From Chara braunii (Eukaryota; Streptophyta; Charophyceae; Charales; Characeae), in the NCBI GenBank assembly GCA_003427395.1, contig BFEA01000512.1, positions 672,658-708,774 on the forward strand: DNA of 36,117 bases, read 5' to 3'. Positions 1 through 8,355 of this stretch are shown here, in pieces. The notes beneath the pieces were generated by a model. The model ran no database searches, had not been told where the DNA came from, and was given only the letters and a program-made list of their open reading frames with translations. The position numbers and the translations under genes were made by a program. Each line of letters starts with the position of its first letter. The stretch's first letter is position 1.

Positions 1-1
1 A

Positions 2-166
2 TACGTAGATCTTGTATTTTGCCTAAATTTGTCGGTTAATGTCCCGATCTATATGGAAAGGTCCATTTGTAGATGCTTGTCTTTTGAAAAAGCATCCGCG
101 TGTGGCTCGCCAGAGTTCGAAAATTTGGTTACGTAGGTCTTGTATTTTGCCTAAATTTGTCGGTTA
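2..166 (+). repeat. Partial tandem duplication within rps19
   Basis: Bases 2-38 match 130-166 with one mismatch, an offset of 128 bases. The first copy sits immediately before the rps19 ATG at 39, so an internal piece of the gene (coding for the [11 protein letters not shown] region) precedes its own start. This is a partial tandem duplication, cut on the left by the window edge. Confidence 0.85.
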
Positions 167-354
167 CTATGCACAAGTTTATAACGGAAAATATTTTGTT
201 GGTTTACAAATTACTGAAGATATGGTTGGTCATAAATTTGGAGAATTTGCTGCAGATTACTGAAACAATGCCGCACGCTCATGTATTTGTGCCATTATTT
301 GTTTGTCGTAAAACTTCGAAAACAAAAACGAAACAAAAAAAGACAAGAAAATAA
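39..354 (+). pseudogene. rps19: Mitochondrial-type ribosomal protein S19, disrupted copy
   Basis: The reading frame from the ATG at 39 gives [16 protein letters not shown], then [27 protein letters not shown] and GHKFGEFA. These are hallmark stretches of plant mitochondrial S19, which binds the head of the small ribosomal subunit. No targeting presequence precedes the first Met. After GHKFGEFA (about 254) the frame runs into an unrelated stretch and stops at 261-263. The expected basic C-terminal tail (CRKTSKTKTKQKKTRK) reappears in another frame at about 305-351 and ends at 352-354. About 50 foreign bases therefore split the gene near its end. The break and the rearranged neighbourhood suggest a dead nuclear copy of mitochondrial DNA rather than a functional transferred gene; a rearranged mitochondrial contig is the alternative. 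Confidence 0.8.
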
Positions 355-600
355 TGGCACACATACACTGTTTTTCTCAAAGACCTAAGTTTGTATTTAG
401 TTGATAACGTAAGACCATATGAAGACCACAACAAGTGTATCATACGACTCACGCCCGCCAGGGGAGCGGCAAAGGAGTAGTAGTTTAAAATGCCACAGTT
501 TTTTGCGTTGTAAAATGCAAGTATATCTGCGTGGTCCATCGGGATCATAATTCTTATTGGCATAGGAAGGATATAACCTTTGTAAGTGTGTCTTACAAAT
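355..600 (-). pseudogene. Group II intron maturase, domain X fragment
   Basis: Read on the minus strand from about 599, the frame gives YKGYILPMPIRIMIP, DHADILAFYNAKNCGILNYY, SFAAPLAG, LTLSTKYKLRS and a basic end. This is the pattern of maturase domain X of organellar group II introns (DHADI..FYN.K..GILNYYSF, then TLA.KYKLR), which helps the intron fold for splicing. Only this C-terminal domain is present; there is no RT portion upstream. It starts abruptly at the junction with element A at about 600 and lies tail to tail with rps19. I infer it belongs to the same mitochondrial-type insert, with a rearrangement between the two pieces. Confidence 0.75.
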
Positions 601-1661
601 CCATACTCTCTAGGTAGGATGCAGCCACAAGCACTTCCTCGTGCGACAAGGTAAGTTTGCACTTGACATAGACCGACACTGCCCTCAACCAAGTGTCGAG
701 GTCTTCGCCCGTCTCATCCCCTGTAAAGGGTTTCAAAGTGGCGGTCTTCGGTACCCACTGACTTTGTCCCGGTTCCTGCATCACTCCGGGCTGTGGACCC
801 TGTGATACAGGCTGTTGCAGTGATTGTTGGGGCTCTGTACCCTGCGGCTGTACAGGCTGCGAGACAACAAGCTGCACGCTTACGCAACCTGCGACGGAGG
901 TTGGGTAAACACTGTCTGTACAAGAACTTGTAAACTAGGACCTGCTGAGAACCCGCCTGTCAAAGGCATAACCAGGGAGACAGGCTGAACCGATGCTGGA
1001 GCGGTATATGGGGATACCCCAGTCACCGGTGGAACGAAAGGAGGAACATGTACAACGGGCTACGCACCAGGCCCGAACAGTGATGGTGCCGCCTGCGCTC
1101 ATCCGACCAAGACGGCCAGACTCTGCTGGATGTCTTGTAAGATTGTCGTCTGCTGGTCTTGCATCTCTACTACACCTAACAAGACCGACCTCAGGGTGCT
1201 CACCTGATCATCCAACTCCGCCGGGTCCATCTCCTCTAACTCACTAATGTGCGCTTGTTGCCGCTGCAACCTCACTCTTCTTCTAATTCTTTCTTTTTTT
1301 GCCTTAATCTCTCTTAAAGCCTTCTGTAGTTGTGTCTCGCGATCACCTCCTCGGGAGTCATCACTAACGGTTGGCTTGCCATAACGCCAGTGGACTGACT
1401 CTGGGTTTGTGCAACCGTTGACCCTACAGACCCTGAACTGCTGGCCTGGGAACTCTGCTGCGCGGCCCCTGAAACAGCGGCTTCGCTTGCGAATGCTCTC
1501 CTGGTCTCTGCTGCCCTAGCCCTCCACTGCTGCTGTTGCCTCTCCCTAAGTCGGCGAAACAAATATCTGTTGCCCTCTGGTCCTAAGGCCAAGTGGGCTA
1601 TCGGGCGTCTAGCCGATCGCAAGATCCGGTCGTCCTCACTAGTGGTGTCCCTATCGCTCAT
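601..1661 (-). pseudogene. Element A gag, N-terminal part, frameshifted
   Basis: The start at 1661 gives MSDRDTTSEDDRILRSARRP, then a basic Arg/Gln/Ala segment and a Ser/Gln linker. Around 1325-1345 the frame shifts; the next frame carries a charged helical region (roughly 1340-1110: KALREIKAKKERIRRRV, then LEEMDPAELDDQ) that matches the coiled-coil-like part of gag C, and stops near 1107. Another frame (877-593) gives QPQGTEPQQSLQQ and then WVPKTATLKPFTGDETGEDL and TWLRAVSVYVK, corresponding to WYPKTPMKPPLAFSGEKKDE and TWLRTVPMWVR of element C. Similarity ends at AASYLE near 605. Gag forms the virus-like particle. At least two frame changes and the truncation make it non-functional. Confidence 0.8.
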
Positions 1662-2924
1662 ATGCTACAAAACTGCACACCGTCTACACTAGGACACACA
1701 ATGGATGCCTACTGCAGCGACATGTACAGACCGATGTAAATAAGCGGCGACTGTATTAGAGACTATACATTCGAGTCCAACAGGTAAGTTCAGATTCCTA
1801 CAAATAAAACTATTTTTAGTTTGACTAGTTCTCGAACAGAATGCACAATGAACAAGAAACAGTTCTAATATGCTGTCTGTCAGATGTTAATGGTTGTACA
1901 TCTAACTAATCAAAACATAAAAGTAAAATCATTTGTGTGGATTGGGACAATATGGAATTTTTCTCGAGCTTATCACCTGAAATCTACCCCTCCCTCAGTT
2001 CCTCTTGAATGTCACTTGACGTCAGCGTCCCTGAGCCATCGAGAGAGCAGTGCGTGTCTAAAGGTGTGCAATCAGCCCACCCCTGTGCCTCAAGTCCTGC
2101 TGAGCTGGCCAGCTCTAGCGCATTGTTTATCCTCGCGTGGAGCGAGCCTTACACCGATTGGCTGATCAAGAGGCTAGTTAAGGACCGCCCCCAAGTGTCC
2201 TCAGGAATTATTTAGCGTCGCAAACAGGACGACGATCACAACCAATGGTTTCCCCTACCGGTGTTTATTTATAGACGCCCGGTTCTTGTCTCTCACATAG
2301 GGCTGGCCTGCCCCTCAGAACCCATCTAACAGCGCAGCGGACAATCAGCAAAGCATGCGTGCTCTACTCCCGGTGGGTTGGCATGGTGATCGTGACCCAG
2401 TGCTTCGTCCAGGGCCCTTCAGAAAGCTCACCCCATCTTCTCACAGATGCTCCACGTGAACATTGCTGACTCGCAAGGTTGAGCGCACTCGACTCCTCAC
2501 AATGAGAGGACTCTCAAGATGGAACACACAAACTCACGGTAAGAAGTATCGAAGAGGGTAGATAAGGTTAAGAGCAACGTACCTCAAATAGCTGCCCCCA
2601 ACCATAGAGATAATCTCACCAGATGACCTAACGCCGATTGTGATGACCAGTCACTGCTTCGGCACAACCAGCATTACACGCCATTCCACCTCAGCACCAA
2701 TCGCACATTAGATAGTTCTCATCACACTGTCCAGAACCCACATTATACCGCATAGCCTTCTTGGCGAACCCCTCTCCACCTGGGTCGCCTGTTCTTACCT
2801 TCGCCCTCCTCACCACACATGTCCCACGACATGGTCGCTCACCGCACACACCGCGCGCATGTACCACATTAGGCAAAAGACAAGCGCCAGATTAGCGCAC
2901 CGTACCACAACTCCGATACCAAAT
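1662..2924 (-). other. Element A 5' leader between PBS and gag
   Basis: This is untranslated leader, alignable by eye with 28986-30255 of element C. The best-conserved block is 2000-2640, including a CGTCG/CGACG hairpin at 2216-2234 and the downstream GGGGGCAGCTAT segment near 2600. I see no convincing gene here; the short frames are not conserved with element C. Confidence 0.7.
2911..2921 (-). promoter_or_regulatory. Element A primer binding site (tRNA-iMet type)
   Basis: The minus strand reads TGGTATCGGAG three bases inside the LTR end (TTGCA, then ATT). It resembles the TGGTATCAGAGC complement of initiator Met-tRNA used by most plant LTR elements. Confidence 0.8.
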
Positions 2925-3791
2925 TGCAAGGAAGATGAGCAATAGCGAACTTCAGCAATCAAACAACATCATACATATGAGACCATATAGTCGTGACCTC
3001 GAACCAAGAGCAAAATTGCATCACGAGTTTCACCAAATAAGAGCACACCAAAAGCTCATAATTGACAATGCTGGAATAGTCTCATCATCATCATCAACGA
3101 AGAACCAATGTTGATATTGGTGATGACGTCAACAACTCCCTGAAGTACGAGCAGATCTCGGACAATGCCGCACGCTTCAAACACCAGGTATGGCTCTCGT
3201 ATCACTCACAACCTCGTTCCCCAACTTACAGATGCCAATTGCACCCAAGGACCACCATGCGCCACAACCAGCTCACAGTAGCGCAACTCGGCTATGGCTG
3301 CTTGCTCCTTCCAGCTCGCCCGTGAGCGCGTGAGCGCTGGCCAGCTTCAGCGCAGCAGCGCTTGCGCAACATGCAGCCAGCACCCGAATGTCCAAAGAGG
3401 AGGCAGGCCCTTTGCTATATGGAAGTGGCCTGCCTGCGTTCTGCCCCAGGTTGCGCTGGGCCTTTCCCGAGAAGCTTCCGGTAGGCCCCGGTAGGCTGAG
3501 GCCCAGTCCAAACAACTCAGGCCCTGCGCCTGTGGTGGTTGCTTGCGCCCAACTGTGTCTGGCGCACATCTCGTATCCAACCCTGGGCCTGCCTTTGATT
3601 CATGCAAACAGGCGACCTAGGGCCTAGGTTCTCTCAACCAACTGGCGCTGCGCAACTGCGTGCATTTCCTTAGTTGCGTGGTGGCCAAAATTCAGGGTCC
3701 TCAGGCCCTCGTCGGGACTGCCTTCACTTAGGGTGGCCTACGTTCTGCTTGGCAGGGCTTGAAAGGGGCACATCGGGGCTTTAGCCTCGCA
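2925..3791 (-). repeat. Element A 5' LTR (867 bp)
   Basis: The LTR begins TGCGAGGCTAAAGCCCC at 3791 and ends TTGCA at 2925, giving TG...CA termini on the minus strand. It aligns in patches with the element C LTR (for example CTCAACCAACTGGCG at 3633-3647 and the CCTTCACTTAGGG block at 3721-3733). A second copy is not present in the window, so LTR divergence cannot date it. Confidence 0.75.
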
Positions 3792-4484
3792 TATATATAT
3801 AGATTGCATATTGTCAATCTGTGTTCTGCATTCTGCCCCCTGATCTCTCATTGCTTCCTGAATCCTTTCAGGGGCTGTATTTTATTCGGCGGGCTCTCTG
3901 ATAACCTGCTACTTTGTCATTGTTTTCTTTATGCTTGGACAATATTAGCCTTGTTAGGTGTTTGATCTGGTACGTTGCTTGGTGCTACGGTTTTGTTATT
4001 GTATAAGGTATTGTGCACATAAGGACTGTGGTGGCGGTCACCAAAGGACACATCTTGTAACCCTTTTCCCGTGTAGTGGGTATAGTTACGGCCCACCTAA
4101 GCCAAACCCGGGCGGCAGCCCCCATGCCCATCTCACCTCTTTGTATCGCACTCTTTCGTGTAATCCTTACACATTAATAAAGCCTACAGGTTGGCTTGCT
4201 TTTGCTGTACTGACACTGTTGGTCTGTCGGTGCAAGGCTGTGAGCACTAGGATTACATTGGATCACACTGGGTCACAACACACTCACCGGGGATGCAGAG
4301 TCATACATGAACCAACATTCTGTTGGCTCACTGCTAATGGTGAATACCATACGAACAGGACGGCGGCAGGATCAGTTCCCGAACTGGCCGCTGGGCCTAA
4401 AACCCTGCCTTTCTGTGCACCTCTTCGTCTCTTCTCTTACCAAAAAATGAAAAAATTCAAAAAACAAACGTTACTTTTAAACAA
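3792..4484 (+). other. No gene seen; probable 5' region of the Penelope-like element
   Basis: This stretch lies between the outer end of LTR A and the first frame of the Penelope-like element. It starts with a (TA)n run, has an AATAAA at about 4176, and contains no frame I recognise. It may hold the 5' untranslated or terminal-repeat part of that element; I could not find a matching copy at the element's 3' side. Confidence 0.4.
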
Positions 4485-4849
4485 ATGAATTCAACACAAA
4501 GGATTAATCAGGGGATTCTCGGGAAGTTTCCTACTATTGGCATGGTAGGCGTAGTTCCAGGCAACATAGGTCAGGGAATCCTTGGTAGATTTCCTGTTGA
4601 CACTACATTACACACGGTGGATCAGGGAATCCTTGGGAGATTTCCTGTCGATGCTACTTTAGGTATAGTTTCTCACAATAATCATCGACTCTTCTCTGCT
4701 TTTTCCTCCCAAGCTCACCTACACGCCGATTCCACACGCCGCGTTGATTGGATTCAACACCTTCGCTGGAATACTGACTTCTACTCTGCAGGCACTTGGT
4801 GCAAGAGGCAGTTGCAACAACTTAACACAGCGATTCAAACAGAGCGCAA
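4485..4849 (+). pseudogene. N-terminal extension of the Penelope-like protein
   Basis: An ATG at 4485 opens a frame (running to 4919) that starts MNSTQRINQGILGKFP and then repeats the QGILGRFP unit twice more, followed by a region with FSAFSSQAHLHADSTRRVDW and WCKRQLQQLNTAIQTERN. The GIY-YIG frame begins at about 4850 in another phase, so a frameshift near 4850 probably separates the two halves of one protein. I know no function for this extension; it could also be an independent upstream frame. There is no signal peptide or membrane segment. Confidence 0.5.
4509..4652 (+). repeat. Three-copy coding minisatellite (QGILGRFP)
   Basis: Units start at 4509, 4572 and 4623 (spacings 63 and 51, both multiples of three). 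Each encodes QGILG-K/R-FP; the second and third continue with VD-A/T-T. DNA differs between units at silent sites (GGGGATTCTC versus GGGAATCCTT), as expected if the peptide was under selection. Confidence 0.85.
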
Positions 4850-5830
4850 TTGCAGCTCGGAGGCATTGATCAGCAGGCACTGCAACCAGGTATGGACCCT
4901 CTCTCTGTTCGGGGAGTGATCTATGCCATTGTTCATATGCCCTATGGGCGTCTTTACATAGGTCAGACGATGCACTCCTCGCATCAACGTTTGCAGGAAC
5001 ATTGGCATGTTCGTGGTTATGCTGCGGAGTTTCGACGTCGTCGGCTCTACAGCGTCATGTCTTGTCAAAACCCCTTCAATTTTGCAGTCTGGCCCTTGGA
5101 ACGTATTGACCCGACCGTTTACCATACACCGCAAGGGCTTGTTGACCGTAATCTTTTCCGACGGGCTGCTACGACACGGGAAGCCTATTGGGTGCGCCGA
5201 CTGCGGACTCTTCATCCAGCTGGTCTCAACGCTGTCCTGCCGCTTGCTCGCCTGCCTGCAAGAAGACGACAACGTCGTCCTCATGGGTGGACACAAACAG
5301 GCCCTCGTCCGTCAGATCATCAACAACCCCAGCCTATTGATTTGCGTCCAGACCCCGACTTTCAAGTTCGGTCTGCATTGCACAATCTTCTTTCACAGGC
5401 TGCTGCTCGCAATTCGCAACAGATGGAACCTGTCATCAAGCAAGCAACATCAGTTTGGTGTGCCCGCTTGCTGCAGTGGTTGAGCAATAATATCTCCAAT
5501 GCAGATATGACTGCGGATATCCGCCAGCTTGAATGCCTGATTCGGGAGCATCAACATGTCCGCCAGCGATACACAGCTCAGTCTCGAGATCCCTTCCTTG
5601 ATCATATTAAAGTTGTGCACATGCACGAGGTGTCTCAGGTNACGGGGCTGCGACAAGCCCTGCATGCACCCCANGTGCTCCACTTGCACCCTGACCCTGA
5701 TGCCGCAGCACACCTGCGTATCTGTGATAAGTTGTTGCCGCCAACTCGCGTTCAATTCTCTAATTTCACGGAAGTTGCGCTCAGTGTCACACCTGGGATC
5801 TCCCTGCCTGATCCCTCGGACTGCCACTAA
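4850..5830 (+). pseudogene. GIY-YIG endonuclease domain and linker of the Penelope-like protein
   Basis: Residues about 22-25 (GVIY) and 35-38 (LYIG, followed by QT) form the two motif strands. Arg47 in HQRLQEHW and Glu111 in TTREAYWVRRLRTLHP, followed by GLNAVLP, supply the expected catalytic Arg, Glu and Asn. The fold nicks target DNA to prime reverse transcription. A basic patch (LPARRRQRRPHGW) and a long linker follow; I do not see the Cys-rich finger reported between EN and RT in Naiad elements, which would favour the Chlamys type. Two single N bases (5641, 5674) fall here. The frame ends at a TAA (5828-5830) but continues in the same phase into the RT. Confidence 0.8.
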
Positions 5831-5836
5831 CGGAAA

Positions 5837-6643
5837 GTGTTTTCTGACTGCTCACACTTAGTCGACGACCATGTTGTTACAGCCGACTGCGACATCATTC
5901 CTGATGATCGCCTCCGTGACTTGTTCCATGAAGGTTTGAAGTATCGTCTTAATGGACAAATCGCTGATGTGCTTCAAGCTGTTAGAGTCGGCCTTGACGA
6001 GTATATTGCTAAATACCTAAGGTCGGTCTCCGAGCAGCTTCGGCCGGCCGCTCTGAGCAAATTGCAGCAGTGGCGCTCAACCATTGTCACACGTTGCCAA
6101 AACAACATCTCATCCTCCCACACTGCCACACGACAACCACACTCCCTTCACTCAGTGCACAGGGCTTTGAGACACCTTCAACAACACTTTGCTATTGTTC
6201 TTGTCGACAAGACCTCACATAACTTGGCAATCTGTTGTAAAAATTGGTACCTGTTTCATCTATCTGCTCATTTGGACAGCCCTACCTATGTTGTGCCTCT
6301 TGACTCTGTTGCAGATATTCTCGAACATCGCGCGCTCTGGAATCATCGGTGGGGATATACACACAAAGACACGCTGCCATATCTGTACTATGCACTTAAA
6401 GCGCACAAATCGCCCCCCGGGCTTCGCAGTATTGTCGGCGTCACAGAGCGAAATAACCTCTCGCTACCGCAGCGACCTCTATCAATTGCGCCATCTGTCC
6501 ATGCAGTCCACCACCGACCTCCCCACAAACCCTTGGCCAGTACTACTGTCGCTTCTGCCCGCCTCAGCGTTGCACTACAAGGAGTCATTGAGACTCTCCG
6601 TGAGAAGGATAATCTGTTGTATCAGCAAAGCGGTGTGAGATGA
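5837..6643 (+). pseudogene. Penelope-like reverse transcriptase, N-terminal part
   Basis: In phase with the GIY-YIG frame. Early residues are linker and helical. Then AIVLVDKTSHNLAICCKNWY matches the PLE pattern V..DK....A..CK..Y, and LPYLYYALKAHKSPPGLRSI corresponds to the PLE fingers motif (Y..PK.HK.P...R.I). The segment stops at a TGA (6641-6643), consistent with a CGA Arg codon changed by one transition. Confidence 0.75.
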
Positions 6644-6652
6644 TGCTGGATC

Positions 6653-7189
6653 GTGCAAAGTGCTGAGGAGGTGATGCTTGATCTCAAACGTAATTCATCT
6701 TCTCTTCGTGGCCATGCTCCTCGTACTGTTGATTTCACAACTATGTATACCAATCTCCCTCATGACCGCATGTGTCATAATGTAGCAAAAGCGGTTGAGG
6801 AAGCATATACATATGCCTTACAACAGCACACATAGGGGCACACACATCCTCCTACCCTTAACATGATTGTTAAAGGGGCCCATCAAGGGGAGTGGACGGT
6901 TCATACGGGACCAAACACCTTGACCGTTTCCCAAATTTTTGAACATCTCCATTTCATTGTCACAAACATGTATCTTTATGCAGCGGACGGCACCTTACGA
7001 CATCAGCTGATTGGCATCCCGATGGGGGCTAATTCTGGTCCAGAGATAGCTAATTTGACGTTGTATTAGGATGAGGCTCGCTTTGTTGATGACCTCTAGC
7101 GACGTGATCTTCGCGCAGCTCAACGGTATGCGTTCACATACCNCTTGATCGATGATGTTCTCTCATGGGGGCATCTGCCACCACCGTGA
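6653..7189 (+). pseudogene. Penelope-like reverse transcriptase, palm motifs
   Basis: Same phase. RTVDFTTMYTNLPHDRM is RT motif A (DF..LYTN.PH). RHQLIGIPMGANSGPEIANL is motif B (Q..GIPMG...P..AN). Near 7140-7160 a YxLIDDVLSWG segment is motif C with the catalytic Asp pair; the residue before it is ambiguous because of an N at 7143. In-frame stops lie at 6833-6835 (TAG), 7067-7069 (TAG), 7097-7099 (TAG) and 7187-7189 (TGA). No frameshift is needed across these motifs. Confidence 0.8.
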
Positions 7190-7832
7190 GAGCACTATGG
7201 CCTCGAATGGAAGGAGACNACAGCGCCTGATGGCTCTTGCGCATTCTTGGGTGCACGCCTCCAAGTCCGCCCTGACGGTTCCCTGCGTCTTTGACAAAGC
7301 AGCTGAATGGAATTTCCCTGGTATTCGTTATCCTCAACGTCCCTGCACACCAGCCGGCGGGAGTGTTTACAGGCCAGCTTACTAGGTTTGAGTATGTCTG
7401 CAACAACTGGTATGATTTCAAAACTGCAGCAACGATGCTCACACGCCGCATGCTTTTTCGCGGGCACTCTCCAACAACGCTTGCGAAAGGATGGACTTCC
7501 TATATTCGTAATCGTCAACACAAGTACCCTGCGCACGTGATCCGCCTCTCCAGCTGGTTCCGCAGCATGCTTCGATGGTCTATTCACCACCCGCTTTCTC
7601 GGGTATCCACACACTGTCCTCGGACTACGTCTGTCACAACCCCTTCTTCATTACCGTCGCCTGTCACACCTATCACAGCCTCTTCTTCATTACTTGTGTC
7701 TGCCGCAGCTGCGTCCTCATCAGTCCTAGTAACCCCTTCCATGTCGTTTGTGACCCTGGCTGCCCCTTTTCAGTTCGCAGCCTCTTCCTCATCAACCTTG
7801 GTTGCTTCTACGATTGATTCTGCAAGAGCACG
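7190..7832 (+). pseudogene. Penelope-like reverse transcriptase, C-terminal part and Ser/Thr-rich tail
   Basis: The original phase continues to about 7290 (EHYGLEWKE, then FLGARLQVRPDGSL). It then shifts to another phase (FDKAAEWNFPGIRYPQRPC, the PLE pattern DK...F....YP) and again near 7370 (GQLTRFEYVCNNWYDFKTAA, then MLFRGHSPTTLAKGW). These match the PLE thumb (Q..R....C.....F.......L...GY). After about 7615 the frame is Ser/Thr/Ala/Val-rich with CTTCTTCATTAC-type repeats and no recognised domain. No GIY-YIG occurs here, which confirms the permuted order. Confidence 0.65.
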
Positions 7833-8317
7833 GGCCCATGGTGCACACAGTCCCCCTTGGTACTTGCTGATTGTGCAAAGAGAGACTGGGACTGGGTACC
7901 GCTGACTAAGCGAAGTTGGACGCACCACTTGCCCACTTGCCTCTGGCCTTCTGTGGAAGACGTGAGGGGAAAACTCGAAAGGCCACTTCCGGACCTTCCA
8001 GAAGACCGTGGACTTGGCCTTTCAGTACTGTAGCAGCTACGACCTTGACTCTTCAGAACTGTAGCAGCTACGACTTTGACCCTTCGGGACAGCTACAGCT
8101 ACGACTGCTGGAATTGTCTAAGACCTCTACTCCACAGGTCTACAGATGGAATCCCTATGTCCACACAGTCCTACGATAGACAAACAACAACTCATAAAAA
8201 TCAGGTCACGGGTTCAAGCACTCAAGGGTCAACTCGATACTATACATGGGTGAGGTAAGGTCTGGGGATCAAACCCCGGGATCTGCATATGCCTTTGCAA
8301 AGGTGGAAACCGTTTCA
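7833..8317 (-). repeat. Element B 3' LTR, truncated
   Basis: This aligns closely with 15920-16404 (same order, scattered substitutions) and starts TGAAACGGTTTCCACC at 8317. Similarity stops at about 7833, so the R/U5-side half is missing and Penelope-like sequence follows. It holds the same 31-bp tandem unit as the 5' LTR (8028 and 8059). Confidence 0.85.
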
Positions 8318-8336
8318 CTCCCGCCGGCCTAAATTC
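8318..8336 (-). other. Probable element B polypurine tract region
   Basis: Immediately upstream of the 3' LTR on the sense strand is a GGCCGGCGGGAG run, the position where plus-strand priming occurs. The tract is short and interrupted by pyrimidines, so the call is mainly positional. Confidence 0.4.
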
Positions 8337-8355
8337 GAGGTCCTCCGAGAATCTC

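Larger units (their letters stand above)
601..3791 (-). mobile_element. Ty3/gypsy retrotransposon A, 5' portion only
   Basis: On the minus strand the order is LTR (3791-2925), primer binding site, a leader of about 1.26 kb, and the start of gag. Similarity to element C (27926 onward) runs through LTR, leader and gag. The element stops at about 601 in the gag core, where maturase sequence begins; protease, RT, integrase and the second LTR are missing from the window. It is a broken 5' fragment, not a solo LTR. Confidence 0.8.
4485..7832 (+). mobile_element. Penelope-like retroelement with N-terminal GIY-YIG (Naiad/Chlamys-like)
   Basis: One frame from 4850 to about 7290 encodes a GIY-YIG nuclease followed by a reverse transcriptase of Penelope type, with further RT sequence in shifted frames to about 7614. 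In classical Penelope elements the GIY-YIG follows the RT; here it precedes it, as described for the Naiad and Chlamys clades of protists, invertebrates and green algae. Six in-frame stops and two frameshifts show it is dead. It ends where the truncated LTR of element B begins (7833). Terminal repeats were not identified. Confidence 0.75.

Noticed and set aside
5896-5903. CCTGATGA, a possible hammerhead core inside the Penelope-like element
   Set aside because: It lies in the coding frame, with no GAAA partner or stems at suitable distance.
8208-8230. GGTTCAAGC near a possible tRNA B box, also at 16297 and GGTTCGAACC at 24659
   Set aside because: No acceptor stem, A box or cloverleaf could be drawn; the first two are LTR sequence and the last is in the MITE end.
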